Of a stretch of 64,000 bases of DNA, positions 25,401 to 37,588 are shown piece by piece. The notes below the pieces were generated by a model, which ran no database searches, had not been told where the DNA came from, and saw nothing but the letters and a program-made list of their open reading frames with translations. Location of the stretch: the NCBI GenBank assembly GCA_022661535.1, contig JAKULF010000003.1, positions 4,898,001-4,962,000 on the forward strand, written 5' to 3'. The position numbers and the translations under genes are program-made. How positions within the stretch are numbered: position 1 is the stretch's first letter; each line of letters starts with the position of its first letter. This DNA is from Eutypa lata. Taxonomy: Eukaryota > Ascomycota > Sordariomycetes > Xylariales > Diatrypaceae.

Positions 25401-28400
25401 CAGTGTCGACGGTGGTCTGACCCACTGGATCTAGAGAGGTGAGCCTCTGATCAGTGGATGGTATAGAGGCACCTATTTTCATAGCGAACGATCGGCCAAG
25501 AGACACATGTCCGTAAGCGCCCTCGTCATCAAACTCAGATAGATACGTCTGCAACAAACCCTTTACATCTGCGGGGGCTAAGTTGAGAACGAGAGGAACC
25601 CAGGACTGAGCCTTCTGGTAGAGACTATTGAGAGTATGCCTCCTGAAGATATAGTCATCGGAAAGCTCCAGCGTTATGTTGCCAAGCTCGGACGAGAAGA
25701 CTGAACGAGGTCCGTACTTATCCGTCTCCGCCTCTAGACAACTAGTCCACATGAGGGATAGAAGTTCTAGAAGTGCGAATAGAGATGACCTATGGCAGAG
25801 AGAAGATGGAACGTCTCGTATAAATTTGTCGGCACATTCGAATGCAGCGTGCTGCACCCTCTTTATGCGATGACAGCAGCCGCAAAGAATGACTGCAAGC
25901 TGCGAAGCCGCATACTGTGCAGAGAAAGTAGCCAACTTGCCTTCAAGTGTCTTTGCAAGGTATCGGTCAACGACGGCGGTCATAATACCCGTCATGACGC
26001 TATTGACGTCCTCCTTTTGCATACTTGGCTCTAGGAAATATGATAGTATCTTGGTGCAGTCACCAGAATCAGCTCGTAGGCTTTCAACTAGATAGGTAGC
26101 TTGTAGAAATATAACCTTTCTATAGCTGAGACCCTTGATGTCATTCGCTTTTGGCTTGACGAGCTCAGCAAGATACTTCTTTTGCTTAGTCTCGCGATCC
26201 GAAGTATTAGCACGACGGAGGACAGTATTAAGCTCAATATCACTCTCGACTTGTTCGCCTCGCTGCTCCGCGACTAGGGGAGGCGAATGTATAGCCATGA
26301 TACGTAGCTCGTTGATATATCTCTTACCCCTCTCGGTCAATGGATTGAAACCATGCACAACAATGTTGAACCAGGCATCCCGAATCAGGGAGTGGCTATC
26401 GTCGTTATTCTCGCCGGGGAGTCCGGAAACCAGATCATGAGTTGACATGAAGACAGAAAGCGGCTGGATGAGTTCTGCAATCTCGCGTGCGGCAAATTCG
26501 ATATCTGAATCCTTCATGTGGTGAGATTGATGCACATCACCTTTGGATACCATCTCTTCCAGGATATATTCCCAATAGATATGGAACAACGGCGAACTGC
26601 TGTTGATATTGGCCGATATGGAATTCCGCGCTTCTCTGACCTAGTTATGAATAAGTTAAGAAACACCAATTTGTACACAAGGACTTAGGAACCTACTGCG
26701 TTGAGTATAGCCGTGTTATCATCGACCAAGCCCGTATGGCACTGTCTGGAATACAACCTAAGGAGAGAACGGAACTCTAACTGGCCTCCATTAAGAGCCA
26801 GGGTACCGGCGCCAGCGATAATTTGTGCGTCAACAGAGTGGTTGACTTTACCCAACTTTTGCAATAGCATTGCTTGGGCCAATGCAGTGATCTTTTCATT
26901 ATTGCACAGTGAAGCGATACTGCAAATCGCTTGGATAATATTCGCATATACCACAGACGTATCCTCGTCATCACGCAAATCAAGTGAAATGGAGCTACCC
27001 GTTGACGGGCGGCCCTGGTAGATGGTGGATATTCCGGCACCATCTACATCCAAATCCCCGTTGGTGCCATTGAGAGCCGCCTGTTCTGGACCCGGACTAA
27101 GCACGTTGCCTAGGGTATAAAGAGTCGAAATTATCGCATCATGTGAGAGACCATGTAGAACAGTGGCCAAACATCTCGAAGCCATTGCAATGGTGTTACG
27201 TGAAGGCGTAGACTGAACTATGAACCGAGGGAGTAGACGGACAATTGTCGGAGTAGAGTTTGGTGAGATCCTGGATAGAATAGCCATCGATCGGAGCACG
27301 GTAGAGGCCAGTGTCTCATCAAGCATTTGCATTGAATCCTCTAAACACTCCTGCAGCCACTCGGCCAGGACTTCCGGTTCAGCTGCATCTTCATTAAGCA
27401 CCGAGCAGTTCAGAAAACTGATGATGGCCCCAGATTTTACTGCACACGCCAGACGCTGCTGAGAGACCGAGCCCATCTGAAGGAAATCAGCACTAGCCTC
27501 AAGACGATCCATCTCCTCTTGGGCAATGCTAGCGTACAGCTCAAGTGAGCGTAAATCGGCATCAGGAGACTTCAGAGAACCCGGCTGGGGTAGCTTCTCG
27601 TTAGCCATGTGCAAGTCCAATATGTGGGAACTCCTGAGAATCTGCCCATCTACAGCTAACAATGAAGTCGCAGAGACCAACAGCCACATAAAACTTCGCT
27701 GCAAGAGTATAGGCCCTAGAGGGCGGCCTTGGTGGTCGTAGTGCTTAAGATACCTCTTCCATTCCTTAGCATGCCGATCCGTAGTGTGCGCATTACGAAT
27801 AGTAGAAAAGGCACCATCCACAGCCGTGAGGAAGGAATCCGATAGCAGGTTTCGCACTCTATGAACCAATGCCAATCTCCCACCAATCCTCCAAAAGTCA
27901 GCTTGGGCACAAGCAGCGTCTAAGAAACCCAGTAACGCTATGGCTATCGTGGCAGTACGGATGGCGTCCTCGAGATTTTGGCTACCATCTTCATCCGGTC
28001 TAGGGCGAACTATGCCCTCTACCGTTGTCCGGATTGAAGCCAAGAAAGTCCAGACATTGTCAGACACAGTCTCATATAACGAGTCATACCTCCCCCCCAA
28101 CGAGAGCAAGGCAGCAGTGAGGTTCGTGGCTAGGGCCTCGATAGGAGACGGGTCGATCTTTCGGAAGAACGGCGACGGTTGGAAGGTCTGGGAATGGGCT
28201 TCGAGCATATAAGGGACCAACTGATGGACTAGTTTCTGGGCACTTTGACTGCTCTGTACGACGGGGGCTGCTTTACAAAGGGCCAAGAGAACTTCGAATT
28301 CACGTATTGTCTAAGGGGAATGATGATTAGGATTTGTACGTCTAGCTTAGTTGCATCTATTCTCTGTTTTACTCAACCAAGCCTTACCATAGGAACTCGA

Positions 28401-28579
28401 GCCAAAGAAGGATAATTTCCTCTCATAGAGCCATTGGCGGGCTCTTTTCCCTTTCCATGGGCAGGCGCAGTAGCTTTGCATAAACGATCGAGGTCGGATC
28501 TATCGAAGGACGTGGTGGAATTTGCTGCAGACAAGGCAGCTATCTTCTGAAGCGCCTCCTGTCGAATACTTCGCGCCAT
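22407..28579 (-). CDS. STT4: Phosphatidylinositol 4-kinase Stt4 (type III alpha), seven exons
   Basis: It makes PI4P at the plasma membrane from phosphatidylinositol and ATP, feeding PI(4,5)P2 synthesis, wall integrity and actin control. Exons run 28388-28579, 26697-28310, 24938-26640, 24258-24888, 23998-24204, 23653-23940 and 22407-23600. All joins are in frame and total 1942 aa, the usual size of fungal Stt4. The long N-terminal part is helical solenoid. The PIK accessory domain lies in exons 4-6 and the lipid-kinase domain in exon 7. Kinase features seen are the P-loop-like SHAKAPFMATFRIKK, the DDCRQDVLALQMI helix, the catalytic loop DRHNGN, the DFGFCFD magnesium motif and FKLTREM in the activation segment. 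All key residues are present. The gene is head-to-head with PRE7, sharing a 604-bp promoter. Confidence 0.97.
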
Positions 28580-29183
28580 AACAATGATCTAAAGAAGGCA
28601 ATAACCTTAATGAAAGTATGTATGTGTATATGTTAATTAAATATTAATATTCCTTTATAGGAACTGGATATTCGTGGTGATATAGACCACCACCTCCAGT
28701 CCTAAGTTAAGGATGATTGATGAATGATGACTTCAAATTCAATATGAATAATAGGAGAGAGAGGAAGCTGCGAAATGTTTAATGATGCACCCCATTCCAC
28801 GCTAAAACAAAACGCTACGTAACCCACTAATTGTACCAAGGTTTAGCACTAAAATTGGGCTGGCTAGAGGGTTTCTTTCGCTATGATTTGCCGATATCCA
28901 TGGTCTGAGCTTCCATTATCAGCTTATCTGCGGGTAGAGCTTCCTGCCAGCCTGCCCACCTGCCACACCTACTCTGACCAGCTCCAGCTCCACCCCTGGA
29001 GACAAGGCTGCAAGCTTGACGCGGCGTCAACCTCAATTCATCATCATCAATCATTTCATCACCCGACTTCGACAAAATCGTCAACCACCTCTTCAACTCA
29101 ACTTTCTCTTGCCATCGAATGCATCCTGTTTAGCCAAAGATAATATCCGGTTCCCCCAATCCGATTTTTCTACGACCAACATA
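28580..29183. promoter_or_regulatory. Shared bidirectional promoter of STT4 and PRE7
   Basis: The 604 bp lie between divergent start codons. The PRE7 side is CT-rich with ATC/CAA-type leader sequence. I do not see a clear TATA box or the yeast proteasome control element in either orientation. Two housekeeping genes sharing one nucleosome-depleted promoter is the simplest reading. Confidence 0.55.
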
Positions 29184-29292
29184 ATGGCCATGTTTAGCCA
29201 GAACCCCGTCATGAACGGGCCCAACTACTCGTTTGCCGACGTACCCAAAGACACAGTGGATGGCCTCCGGGAACACCGTTTTAACCCGTAGG

Positions 29293-29323
<31 letters not shown>

Positions 29324-30098
29324 TTTACCCCTACTATAATAAAAGGCGATCCCTTCGTATATAATTGAGTGGCTTTTGATTTTGATTTTAACACATGGTA
29401 CAAAAAACAGATACACCGACAACGGCGGCTCGACACTCGCCATCGCGGGCGCCGACTTCGCCATCATGGCGGGCGACACGCGACTGACGGCCGGGTACAG
29501 CATCAACACGCGGTTCGCGCCGAAGGTGTTCAAGATCGGGGGCACGAACTCGACGCAGGACGACGCCAACATCCTGCTGTCCGTGGTGGGGTTCGCGGCG
29601 GACGGCGAGGCCCTGAAGGAGCGCCTCGACTCCATCTGCAAGATGTACCGGTACCGGCACGGCAAGCCCATGTCCGTCCACGCGTGCGCCAAGCGCCTGT
29701 CGACCATCCTCTACCAGAAGCGCTTCTTCCCCTACTACGTCTACGCCATCCTCGGCGGGCTCGACGAGGAGGGCAAGGGCGCCGTCTACAGCTACGACCC
29801 CGTCGGCAGCTACGAGCGCGAGCAGGCCCGCGCCGGCGGCGCCGCCGGTAGTCTCATCATGCCCTTCCTCGACAACCAGGTCAACTTCAAGAACCAGTAC
29901 GTCCCCGGCAGCGGCACCGGTCACGACCTGAAGGAGCGCCCGCGCGTGCCCCTGTCGCGAGGCGACGTCGAGATCCTGGTCAAGGACGCTTTCGATTCGG
30001 CCGTGGAGCGGCATATCGAGGTCGGTGACGGCCTCCAGATGATGATAATCACCGCGAACGGTATTGAGGAGAGGATCGTGCCGCTCAAGAAGGATTAA
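29184..30098 (+). CDS. PRE7: 20S proteasome subunit beta-6 (Pre7), two exons
   Basis: This is a non-catalytic beta-ring subunit of the 20S core particle. Exon 1 is 29184-29287 and exon 2 is 29411-30098; together they encode 263 aa. The first 40 residues form a propeptide-like extension. The Ntn-hydrolase fold begins at GGSTLAIAGADFAIMAGD and has no catalytic threonine at the processing point, as expected for beta-6. Further marks are GYSINTRFAPKVFKI and the C-terminal DGLQMMIITANGIEER. The start ATG at 29184 is followed two codons later by a second ATG, so the N terminus could be two residues shorter. The intron opens with a CTTA tandem repeat. Exon 2 is much GC-richer than its surroundings. 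Confidence 0.97.
29293..29323 (+). repeat. (CTTA)n microsatellite at the start of the PRE7 intron
   Basis: Several tandem TTAC/CTTA units begin within about five bases of the 5' splice site GTAGGT. Repeat-length change here would alter intron length but not the coding sequence. Confidence 0.8.
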
Positions 30099-33000
30099 AG
30101 GAAACGCTTGACCTCGTCACCATAGTTTATGGTCTTGCGCCGGCCTTGTATAATGCACATTATGCAGCTACGAGTCTCTAGAGGACAGCGAGATAAAGAA
30201 GAAAGGCTTTATATCATTTGCGAGTTACCATAGAACTATACTGTGACTCCAGTAAAGACTATGCCTTAGTATGATTGGCATGAACTAAAACTATCATTCC
30301 GATACAGAACCATACAGCTAGCTATCCAACCCTTTAAAGAACCCTAGCCTTAATCCCCTTGATACCTATTTATTCTTCGTAGAGTTAGGCTAGTTATCAT
30401 GGCATAAGTAACAAGAACGGTGCTTATGTGCACGATCCAGAGGTAGTATTATAGTATATCAATTAACAAAAGCCTACGACGAAATTTATTTGTTGTAGTC
30501 TTGTAGTCGATCTTTGTGCTCACCCCAAAGGGACAGAGCAGTATAGGTACATGTCTATATGTGTGTATATATCCTTTGCAACCCATATAATGTATTTGTA
30601 ATGTCTTTCATTTCGTAAGCATCCTGTCATCTCCCTTACCACCATTGTTTGTTCGCAAGAGCCTCTTGATCGAGTTAGCCCCTTCTCAGCTCAAGCCCCA
30701 CCCTGCACTCCCCCTTGATTCCCTCCTGGTCTCTTTGAGTCTAGAAGCCCAATTGCATCCATAGTATGGGGACGCTGCAAAGCTATGTATTATGAGTTCT
30801 AATCCTTAAAACGGCTACAACTCCTTCACGGCCTTATAGAACCTCTTCTAACCATCAAGCTAAAGCCAAACACCCTATCGGGTAAATCCTAATGCCAACT
30901 TACGTACGACCTTGATGTAGTGAATTTCCGAGCTATTCCTTTAGTACGTTTACCCCTAACTAATAGCAAACACCTACCTAGCATAGAAATTGAAATTTCC
31001 GCTACCACGTGGCATACCCATGTATATGGTTCCTGGGACTAGAACGTGCCCTAAAGAATGCCCATGAGCCTCGTTCTGTCTTCGACATGTTTATCAACGG
31101 CGAATCGTGGGGTATCAGCCGATCTGAGTTGGAATTCCCGCACCATGACAGTGGGCTGGCACGTCAGGACCAATCAATGAAGGACTCAGTATTTCTGCCC
31201 TTATAGCCCCTTGATATTATCAGGCCATGAGCCGAATATTGGTATCGATAGTCTCAGAGCCTTGCAGACATCTCGATGAAGCATGGAAGACTAGGTAGGA
31301 ACACCGTTGTCCTGAGAGAACCTGATTCAGGACAGCTTGGTTGAGGCTGATGCCAAGGTCAACACTGCATATTTTTATTTTATTTTAAAACATAACTTGG
31401 AAATTAGACTAGAGATCATCCCCGTGCTCATAAGTGTAGAGATCAAATCAGAACAATGAGAGCCACTTCTCTGAAAAGATACCCAGCTATCGATATATTT
31501 TCTTGGCCAATGGGAGACATGACGATCGGTGGCAAAGTACGCAACGCGTCCCTATAGCGTTGCATTCGTACTAGGGCTCGTTTGGTCGTTTAGTCCTGCG
31601 TTGAGTTTCCCCTGAAATGCCCCAAGAACAGGGTGTTTAACGCAGTCATCTTTCATATTAGCTACGTGGGAGCCAATCATCTTGGAGTGTTTACTTTAGA
31701 CCCCGGTGATAATCCTGTGATATTCGTAGCAGTGAACTACCAATCCACTTCTTAGATCCAACTCTACTAGAAACATCAGCTTCTGTTAAGCTTCATGTTA
31801 AAATTAGAGATTAAATTGACGTAAAAAAATGATGACTATACTAAATACGATAGCTTCCAGCACGACGCCACCGCAGCTAGCCCATCTATGTACCTATGTA
31901 GGAGCCTTGCAGTTCCTGCGATTCCAGGAAACCGGTTGACCTCCATTGCTTCTCATTGAACTACACTACTAGAGCTAAATAAGGTAGTACAGATTCGGGG
32001 TTACCGCGGGAATGGGATCGGCATTCTGAGATGCCGGTATAAGTGCAAGTTAGGCATAAAGTTGGTTGAACTACTATTAGTGCGTGGCGTTCATACAAAT
32101 CTCCCACTATACCGGTGTTAGTTCCCGCGTTTAGCTTGAAAATTAGCCTTCTGTCCCCGTATTATGTTCTGCTTTCCCGAGGCTCAACGTGGAGGCTGAC
32201 TGCCTAATCAGTTCTGTCGAAAATAGGTGTCCTGAATCATGTCCCGCTCCAACGGCTTCAGTACAAGACTGATGGCCGGATAGTAGCTGCAGACTAATTA
32301 CGTTTCTGATCCTCATTCTGCCAAGGGTACTAGCACTTCACCAGGGAGGCGTACAGGCAGGAGGTCAGGGGAGGGCCAGCCGTGTTCAATTAAGATGAAG
32401 TTGGCTCAAGATCTGGCTTATACATGAATGTGGCGAATAGGTCTTGAAATTTTCGAATGAGCAGGATCCAGAGACTTCCTAGCGGCTCCTACAATAGACT
32501 CCATGCAGAGGCTTAATTCTTTCGGAATACTAGCTTACCAGAAGTTAGGTCATGTCTAGCCCTAAGTCGTCAAAACCTAGAAGGATCTTCAGAGCTTCTA
32601 GCATACATTGAATACCGAAACTTCATGTGGGGATGAAAGGATATGTGAATTAACAACCAATCACGACTTATCAACATACATCGAAGTTCGGAAGTTGTAG
32701 CTACTATGAATAATCCGGCTTAATACTTCTCAGTATTCCTACAAGGAAGGACAATCCCCAGGCTCTGTGTAACATGATGTCACAGTATGATTTTGAAGGG
32801 GTTGTCGGGGCTACGACCAAACGTGAACAACTACTTACATATATCTCCATGCACACCACAAAGACTCATTTCCTAGATAATAAGTTCATAGTATCCATCA
32901 CCTTGTATGCACTCGAGCCACAAAGAGGCCTCCCAATTTTGTTGGGTAAATAGGAAGCTATTGCAGCTGCTACTACGAACCGTTGGGCTGGAAGCGAGTG

Positions 33001-33380
33001 GCGTGCATCCATCTGATCGGGTACCAACTAGACTAGCAGAGGAGGCAAACATATCATCTATAAAATTTGACTAGAGGCGAAGTGGGCAGTAACTACCGAA
33101 GTGGAAAAGGAATACAAAAATATTGTTATGTTATCTCGTCCGATGTCGAGGTAGTACAGTATTAGTGTTGTATATTTGGAGTAGACGCACTGTACCGAAA
33201 ATGTTCAGCCCGGACTGCGGAGTAGTCCGCATCTTCGAAATGGCCGGAACGGAATGGCTGAAATCCGAACTGGACGTCAGGAGGTTCGGAGCAGGCAGGA
33301 AAACTTCAATACACAGACTATAATCACATCGTACCAGCAGCCTTGTCATCTGATGGTAAAAAAGCAACCGGCGAGAGCGA

Positions 33381-33412
33381 TGAGCAGGTGAGCGAGCAGG
33401 TGAGCAGGTGAG
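33381..33412. repeat. Short GAGCAGGT-type tandem repeat
   Basis: Imperfect direct repeats of TGAGCAGG separated by 0-4 bases. It adjoins a GC-richer stretch with two CCAAT boxes. Confidence 0.7.
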
Positions 33413-33592
33413 ATGACCGAGTTGATAGATCGGCGCTGTCAAAGAGCCTGGGCCCGGCCGGCTTTCGTTCTCGAGAGTTGATGGTGTGGCGAAATTGTAG
33501 TCGGAAGGGTTCGCGCCGGTAATGATTGACAGGGCAGCGGCAAATTGTGGATGAGGCTGAGCCGCGTTTCCTTTGTTGTTAATGATCAGCAA

Positions 33593-33642
33593 CCAATGGG
33601 CTGTTGATTCGGCAGATGGATCGACATGCCCGATTGACCAAT
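33593..33642 (+). promoter_or_regulatory. Pair of CCAAT boxes without a visible gene
   Basis: CCAATGG occurs at 33593 and again at 33638. In fungi CCAAT is bound by the HAP/CBC complex in promoters. The flanks are GC-richer than the surrounding block and a CT-rich tract follows, so this looks like an orphan promoter. No coding region starts downstream. Confidence 0.35.
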
Positions 33643-34449
33643 GGTGAACTCTCGTAACGGCGCTTGACTTTCTCACCTTTGCTTATCCGTTCTCGTCTTT
33701 TCTACTTGGACCACTGGACCATACGTTTTTTTGCCTCGAAAGACGTTAAGTTAGTGAGTGTTATTAGTATCATATTCATCCTTGGTGGATATCCAAAAGG
33801 TCTTTCAAATAGCGGGGTAGTCCCGGAGCAAATCTTCCGTTAAGGGGTAAAGTGACGGGATTACCTCTGGTACGGAGTACGTATGTTGCATGTTGGTAAT
33901 AAAAAAAGAGAAATATATTTAATTAGCATTAACGTTCGAACGTCCTATTGAGCAAATTAGCTGGCTGGCTGGCTGGCAAGGCACATAATCCCAGAGCGTA
34001 ATTACATACCAGCATACTCAGTCACTGGAGTGAACAGCATGCAAAGTCAGATTCTAGTGCGACAGGCCTGCTGACCTACATATGTATTAGTCGTCTGGTT
34101 GTACTATGAATTTGATTATATGTAGATATTTTCCCTGGAAACAACGATGCAGATGACGAGGTGATAGGGGAATAAAGGTCATGAATAACACTGAATGTAG
34201 TACTGTACGTACGTGCGTGACCAATATGACAAGGCGTTCGGGTGACATACATACCGCATACATACCTACTAGCAGCCCCATTACAGGCAGTGGCAAATGT
34301 CTATGTATTGCATGCTCCCTACTTATCACTTACCTGTAGCATTCGAGTTATTTCTGCCCCACGAAACGGGGAGGGATTTTGGAGGGGTGGAAGCACATGC
34401 AAAGCCCACTGGGGTTTAAGGGTGTAACTATGTAAGCAATTCTTGTTCT

Positions 34450-34472
34450 ACATGTACGAAGTACGTACATGT
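34450..34472. repeat. Inverted repeat ACATGTAC / GTACATGT
   Basis: Perfect 8-bp arms separated by GAAGTAC. It lies in a roughly 1-kb stretch (34.2-35.1 kb) unusually rich in TACGTA and GTAC words. Confidence 0.7.
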
Positions 34473-37400
34473 GGTTGCGTGTGGCTGACAGACACTCCCT
34501 TATGCAAGTATGCATAAATTAAAGGCTGCTTAAATGCATATATGAAAAGAAGAGCTTTGCAGCTACAGTATAAGCCATAATGACATAATTAATGCAAATG
34601 GCCCTGGAAGTCTGCAGATGATGCATGAACCAATACAGTGTACATCAACAATATCATAGGCCTTTACCTACACGTCCCGACTCTTTTCATGGAAGACGTT
34701 GGTGACAAATTACGTCACTACGTGGAATTCATGGATACCGCTACGTACATATGCGGGCACACCTCTTTACTTCACAAGCCTCTAGTTAAGTCCGCTTATG
34801 TACATACATACGTAGTTACTGTCCACTACGACGATGCCAAGCTGCTACGCACTTATAGACGCTGATGGTGGTCAAAGCAACATCCATGCAGGTGCCATTG
34901 TCGGTACCTAGGCATCTGGCATCTCACAAAGGGTTCTAGACCATCAGTTAGAAGCCCATTTCGCTTCTGCCTCAGCAGACTAAATTCCTCTTACATGCAA
35001 TAATTTGGGTGGCTATAGGTATTCTGAGTTTTTTTTTCCCTATCTGTCAAATACCGCACTCTGAAGATACGGAATATTCGGATGTCTTGGCTCCTGCATT
35101 CTACAAGTCTGTATGTACGTATGTCAAGCGACCATGCATTTGAATACCTTGAGTACATCGCTACGCCGTCGTCTAACGCCACCGATCAGCGTTACGGTCC
35201 GCGCAATTCCAGGGATCTCACTTCTCCACACGATGATCACCAACCAAAGTGAGAATGGGAGGGGTTTAGAAGCTAGTCACGAGCATGGAAATTTCAAAAT
35301 CCCATCATTTCGGCCTCCCGAAACCTGGGTAACGTGTTTGACAGATTTCATCATTTTTACTAATGATGTCAGTCTACTGAACAGATCTGGTTTAGAGATC
35401 TCCCCAGCCCCCCCCCCAATTTACCGACGTTCTAATTGGGTTCATTTACAATTCACAAGCAAATGAAGATCACACCAATGATTTACCATGAATTGAGCAA
35501 TTAGAGAAATACCTAAAGTAGAGAAAATAATATTTGTTACTAAGTTATGCGCCACAATTGAACATGTTACATGCTTAAGACTTGGGCTATTTAACTGACT
35601 TCACGTGGCTTTTCGGACATGAGCACTAAGTAGCCCCCGTCGCATGACACTATGTGACTATGGTTACGGGGAGAGAAGCGCCCTATGACGCCAGGCTATC
35701 TCGACTTGCTTGATAACCCGAAATACCGTTTTGCCCCCAATCACCATTCCCAGCTGCAGAAATCAAACATTCCGGTATGCAATCCTTAGTCTTGATGGCG
35801 CGTCTCACTGCATCGGGGCAAACCCACACCGGCGTATAGCGCAGGGCAGAAGATTATCAGCACCTTGCACCTATAGAAATGATATGCAGATTCGTAATCG
35901 GTGGATTATTATCCACAAGTATATTGCCAGATCGAGTTACTATGATGAACTTAGTAGCGTGAGGCTACTGTATCTCGGCGGGTTACGCCTCCACCGTCGA
36001 GAACCTTGGGCTTCCCTGGGCTAGAACAGCTGTGGCTGAGCAAGCTATTAGAAAGGTAAGATGAACGTTGGGTGTTGCAAAAGGCTTCACAATACTACCT
36101 ACTACATACAACTGGTACCTACAACCACTACTACAGAAGGAGGTAGGTGTAATAGACAAGGGCCGATGTGTGATGTGAGGCTTGTGAGTTCCCTTAAGGT
36201 TGGACCCTCCTAAATGCAAGAACCAAGGGTCCAGTGGCAAAAACTTCGGGGCCAGCGAAACGACCCGGGGCAGTTTGGGTCGAATGCGAATTATTTTCCC
36301 CATCCGCCGTTCCCCATTTTTGTTTTTGGGTACATGGATCTCGTTGATGTCAATCCCTACTTTTAGAAGGCTTATATGGAGAGTGCCGGTCTCTTTAGAG
36401 TTCTCCAATGCTATGCTCTTTTAGTCTCTTCCCGGCTATGAACCGGGATCTTCCTGTCCTCCTGTGATGCCCTCCATCCCTACCTAGTTCGTCTATGGTC
36501 TTTCTCCCGAGCTCCTAGACTAGCAACGACTTCAGAGAAGCTTGTAAAATTACATAGCTTTTAGCCACCCGCATGGCGGCGAGCTGTCAGCGGTCCCTAA
36601 CTGATGTCTGGTAGAAGTGTCTTACGACTTGAATTCCCTATACAGTACTAGATGGGACAAGTCCCCCCGTGAATGAGAAACCAGGACCGAAGGGCTACCG
36701 CTACCATTAATACGCTCTTGAGTTCTCGTTTAGCAACCTGACACCCCTATCGGCTTTGTCACATACATATTTCACGAGCACAAGCACCACGTGCTCTTAG
36801 GAAACCAACCCAGCCACATATCCCATTCTTCGATTTTCCATACATACCTCCCCATATCTCTGTCCACATACACACCCGCGTTGCGGCTGAACATTCTATG
36901 CCCCCGGAAGGATCCGCATACAGGGTTGCCGATTCTCTTCCAGTGCCTCAACGAACATCGTTACCTACAAGCGATAGGTCCGCGCTTAGCAGCCACACGG
37001 CACTGAAGATCTAATTTTATACCTTCCGAGATCTCGTCCAAGTTTTGCTCCGGTCTACATATGCTGCCGTCAAAAAACCCCCAGCCTGGCACCCTCCTAC
37101 TTCTTGATACGTACCCCATTGTGCTGCAGCTCATCGACCCAAATATTCGAGACACCCCTGCTTAGACCCGTTCCGTCACAGGATTGGTTGCTTTAAGAAA
37201 TAAAGATTGGTCATCTCCCACAAGTACTGGTCCAAAAAATTCGTTGGAAATATACACGAAGCGAGAGTTTCGGTAGTGCTCCTTAACCGGCCGACTCCCT
37301 TTTCAAAGGTCATCTATACCTTGCTCGTGCACCAACATACCACCACATATTCAGCCCTCATTGTTTAGGTTTGCGCCACACCACTATTTATTTCAGCCTC

Positions 37401-37588
37401 AACAGCACCCCTCGATGATTTTGGATGAGCCTTTGTAGAGTTTCGTGGGTGGTTACATTTCGACACAGAAAGGGTTCAGCATAGTGGGCCAGTTAAAACT
37501 TCTTAAAACCCAAGACGGTTGGCCTGAGATTGGTCCTACACTACTTCACAAAGCATTGCTGAGAATTATTTCAGCGACCTCGAAACAA

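Larger units (their letters stand above)
30099..37588. other. Large gene-empty block (about 7.5 kb)
   Basis: No open frame over about 180 codons exists, and none shows family resemblance, a credible ATG and joinable exons together. Visible structure includes a GAGCAGGT repeat at 33381-33412, two CCAAT boxes at 33593 and 33638 in a GC-richer segment, a CTGG repeat at 33961-33976 and a hairpin at 34450-34472. There is a poly-C run near 35407-35417. From about 36790 the sequence becomes the C-rich upstream region of the YTH gene. The rest may be old degraded repeats; I identify no element. Confidence 0.6.

Noticed and set aside
33381..33412. CRISPR-like repeat array
   Set aside because: Short imperfect tandem repeat without spacers, in a eukaryotic genome.
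33131..33676. 181-codon leftward open frame in the gene-empty block
   Set aside because: No in-frame ATG at its start, no domain and no adjoining exons; it covers a promoter-like segment.
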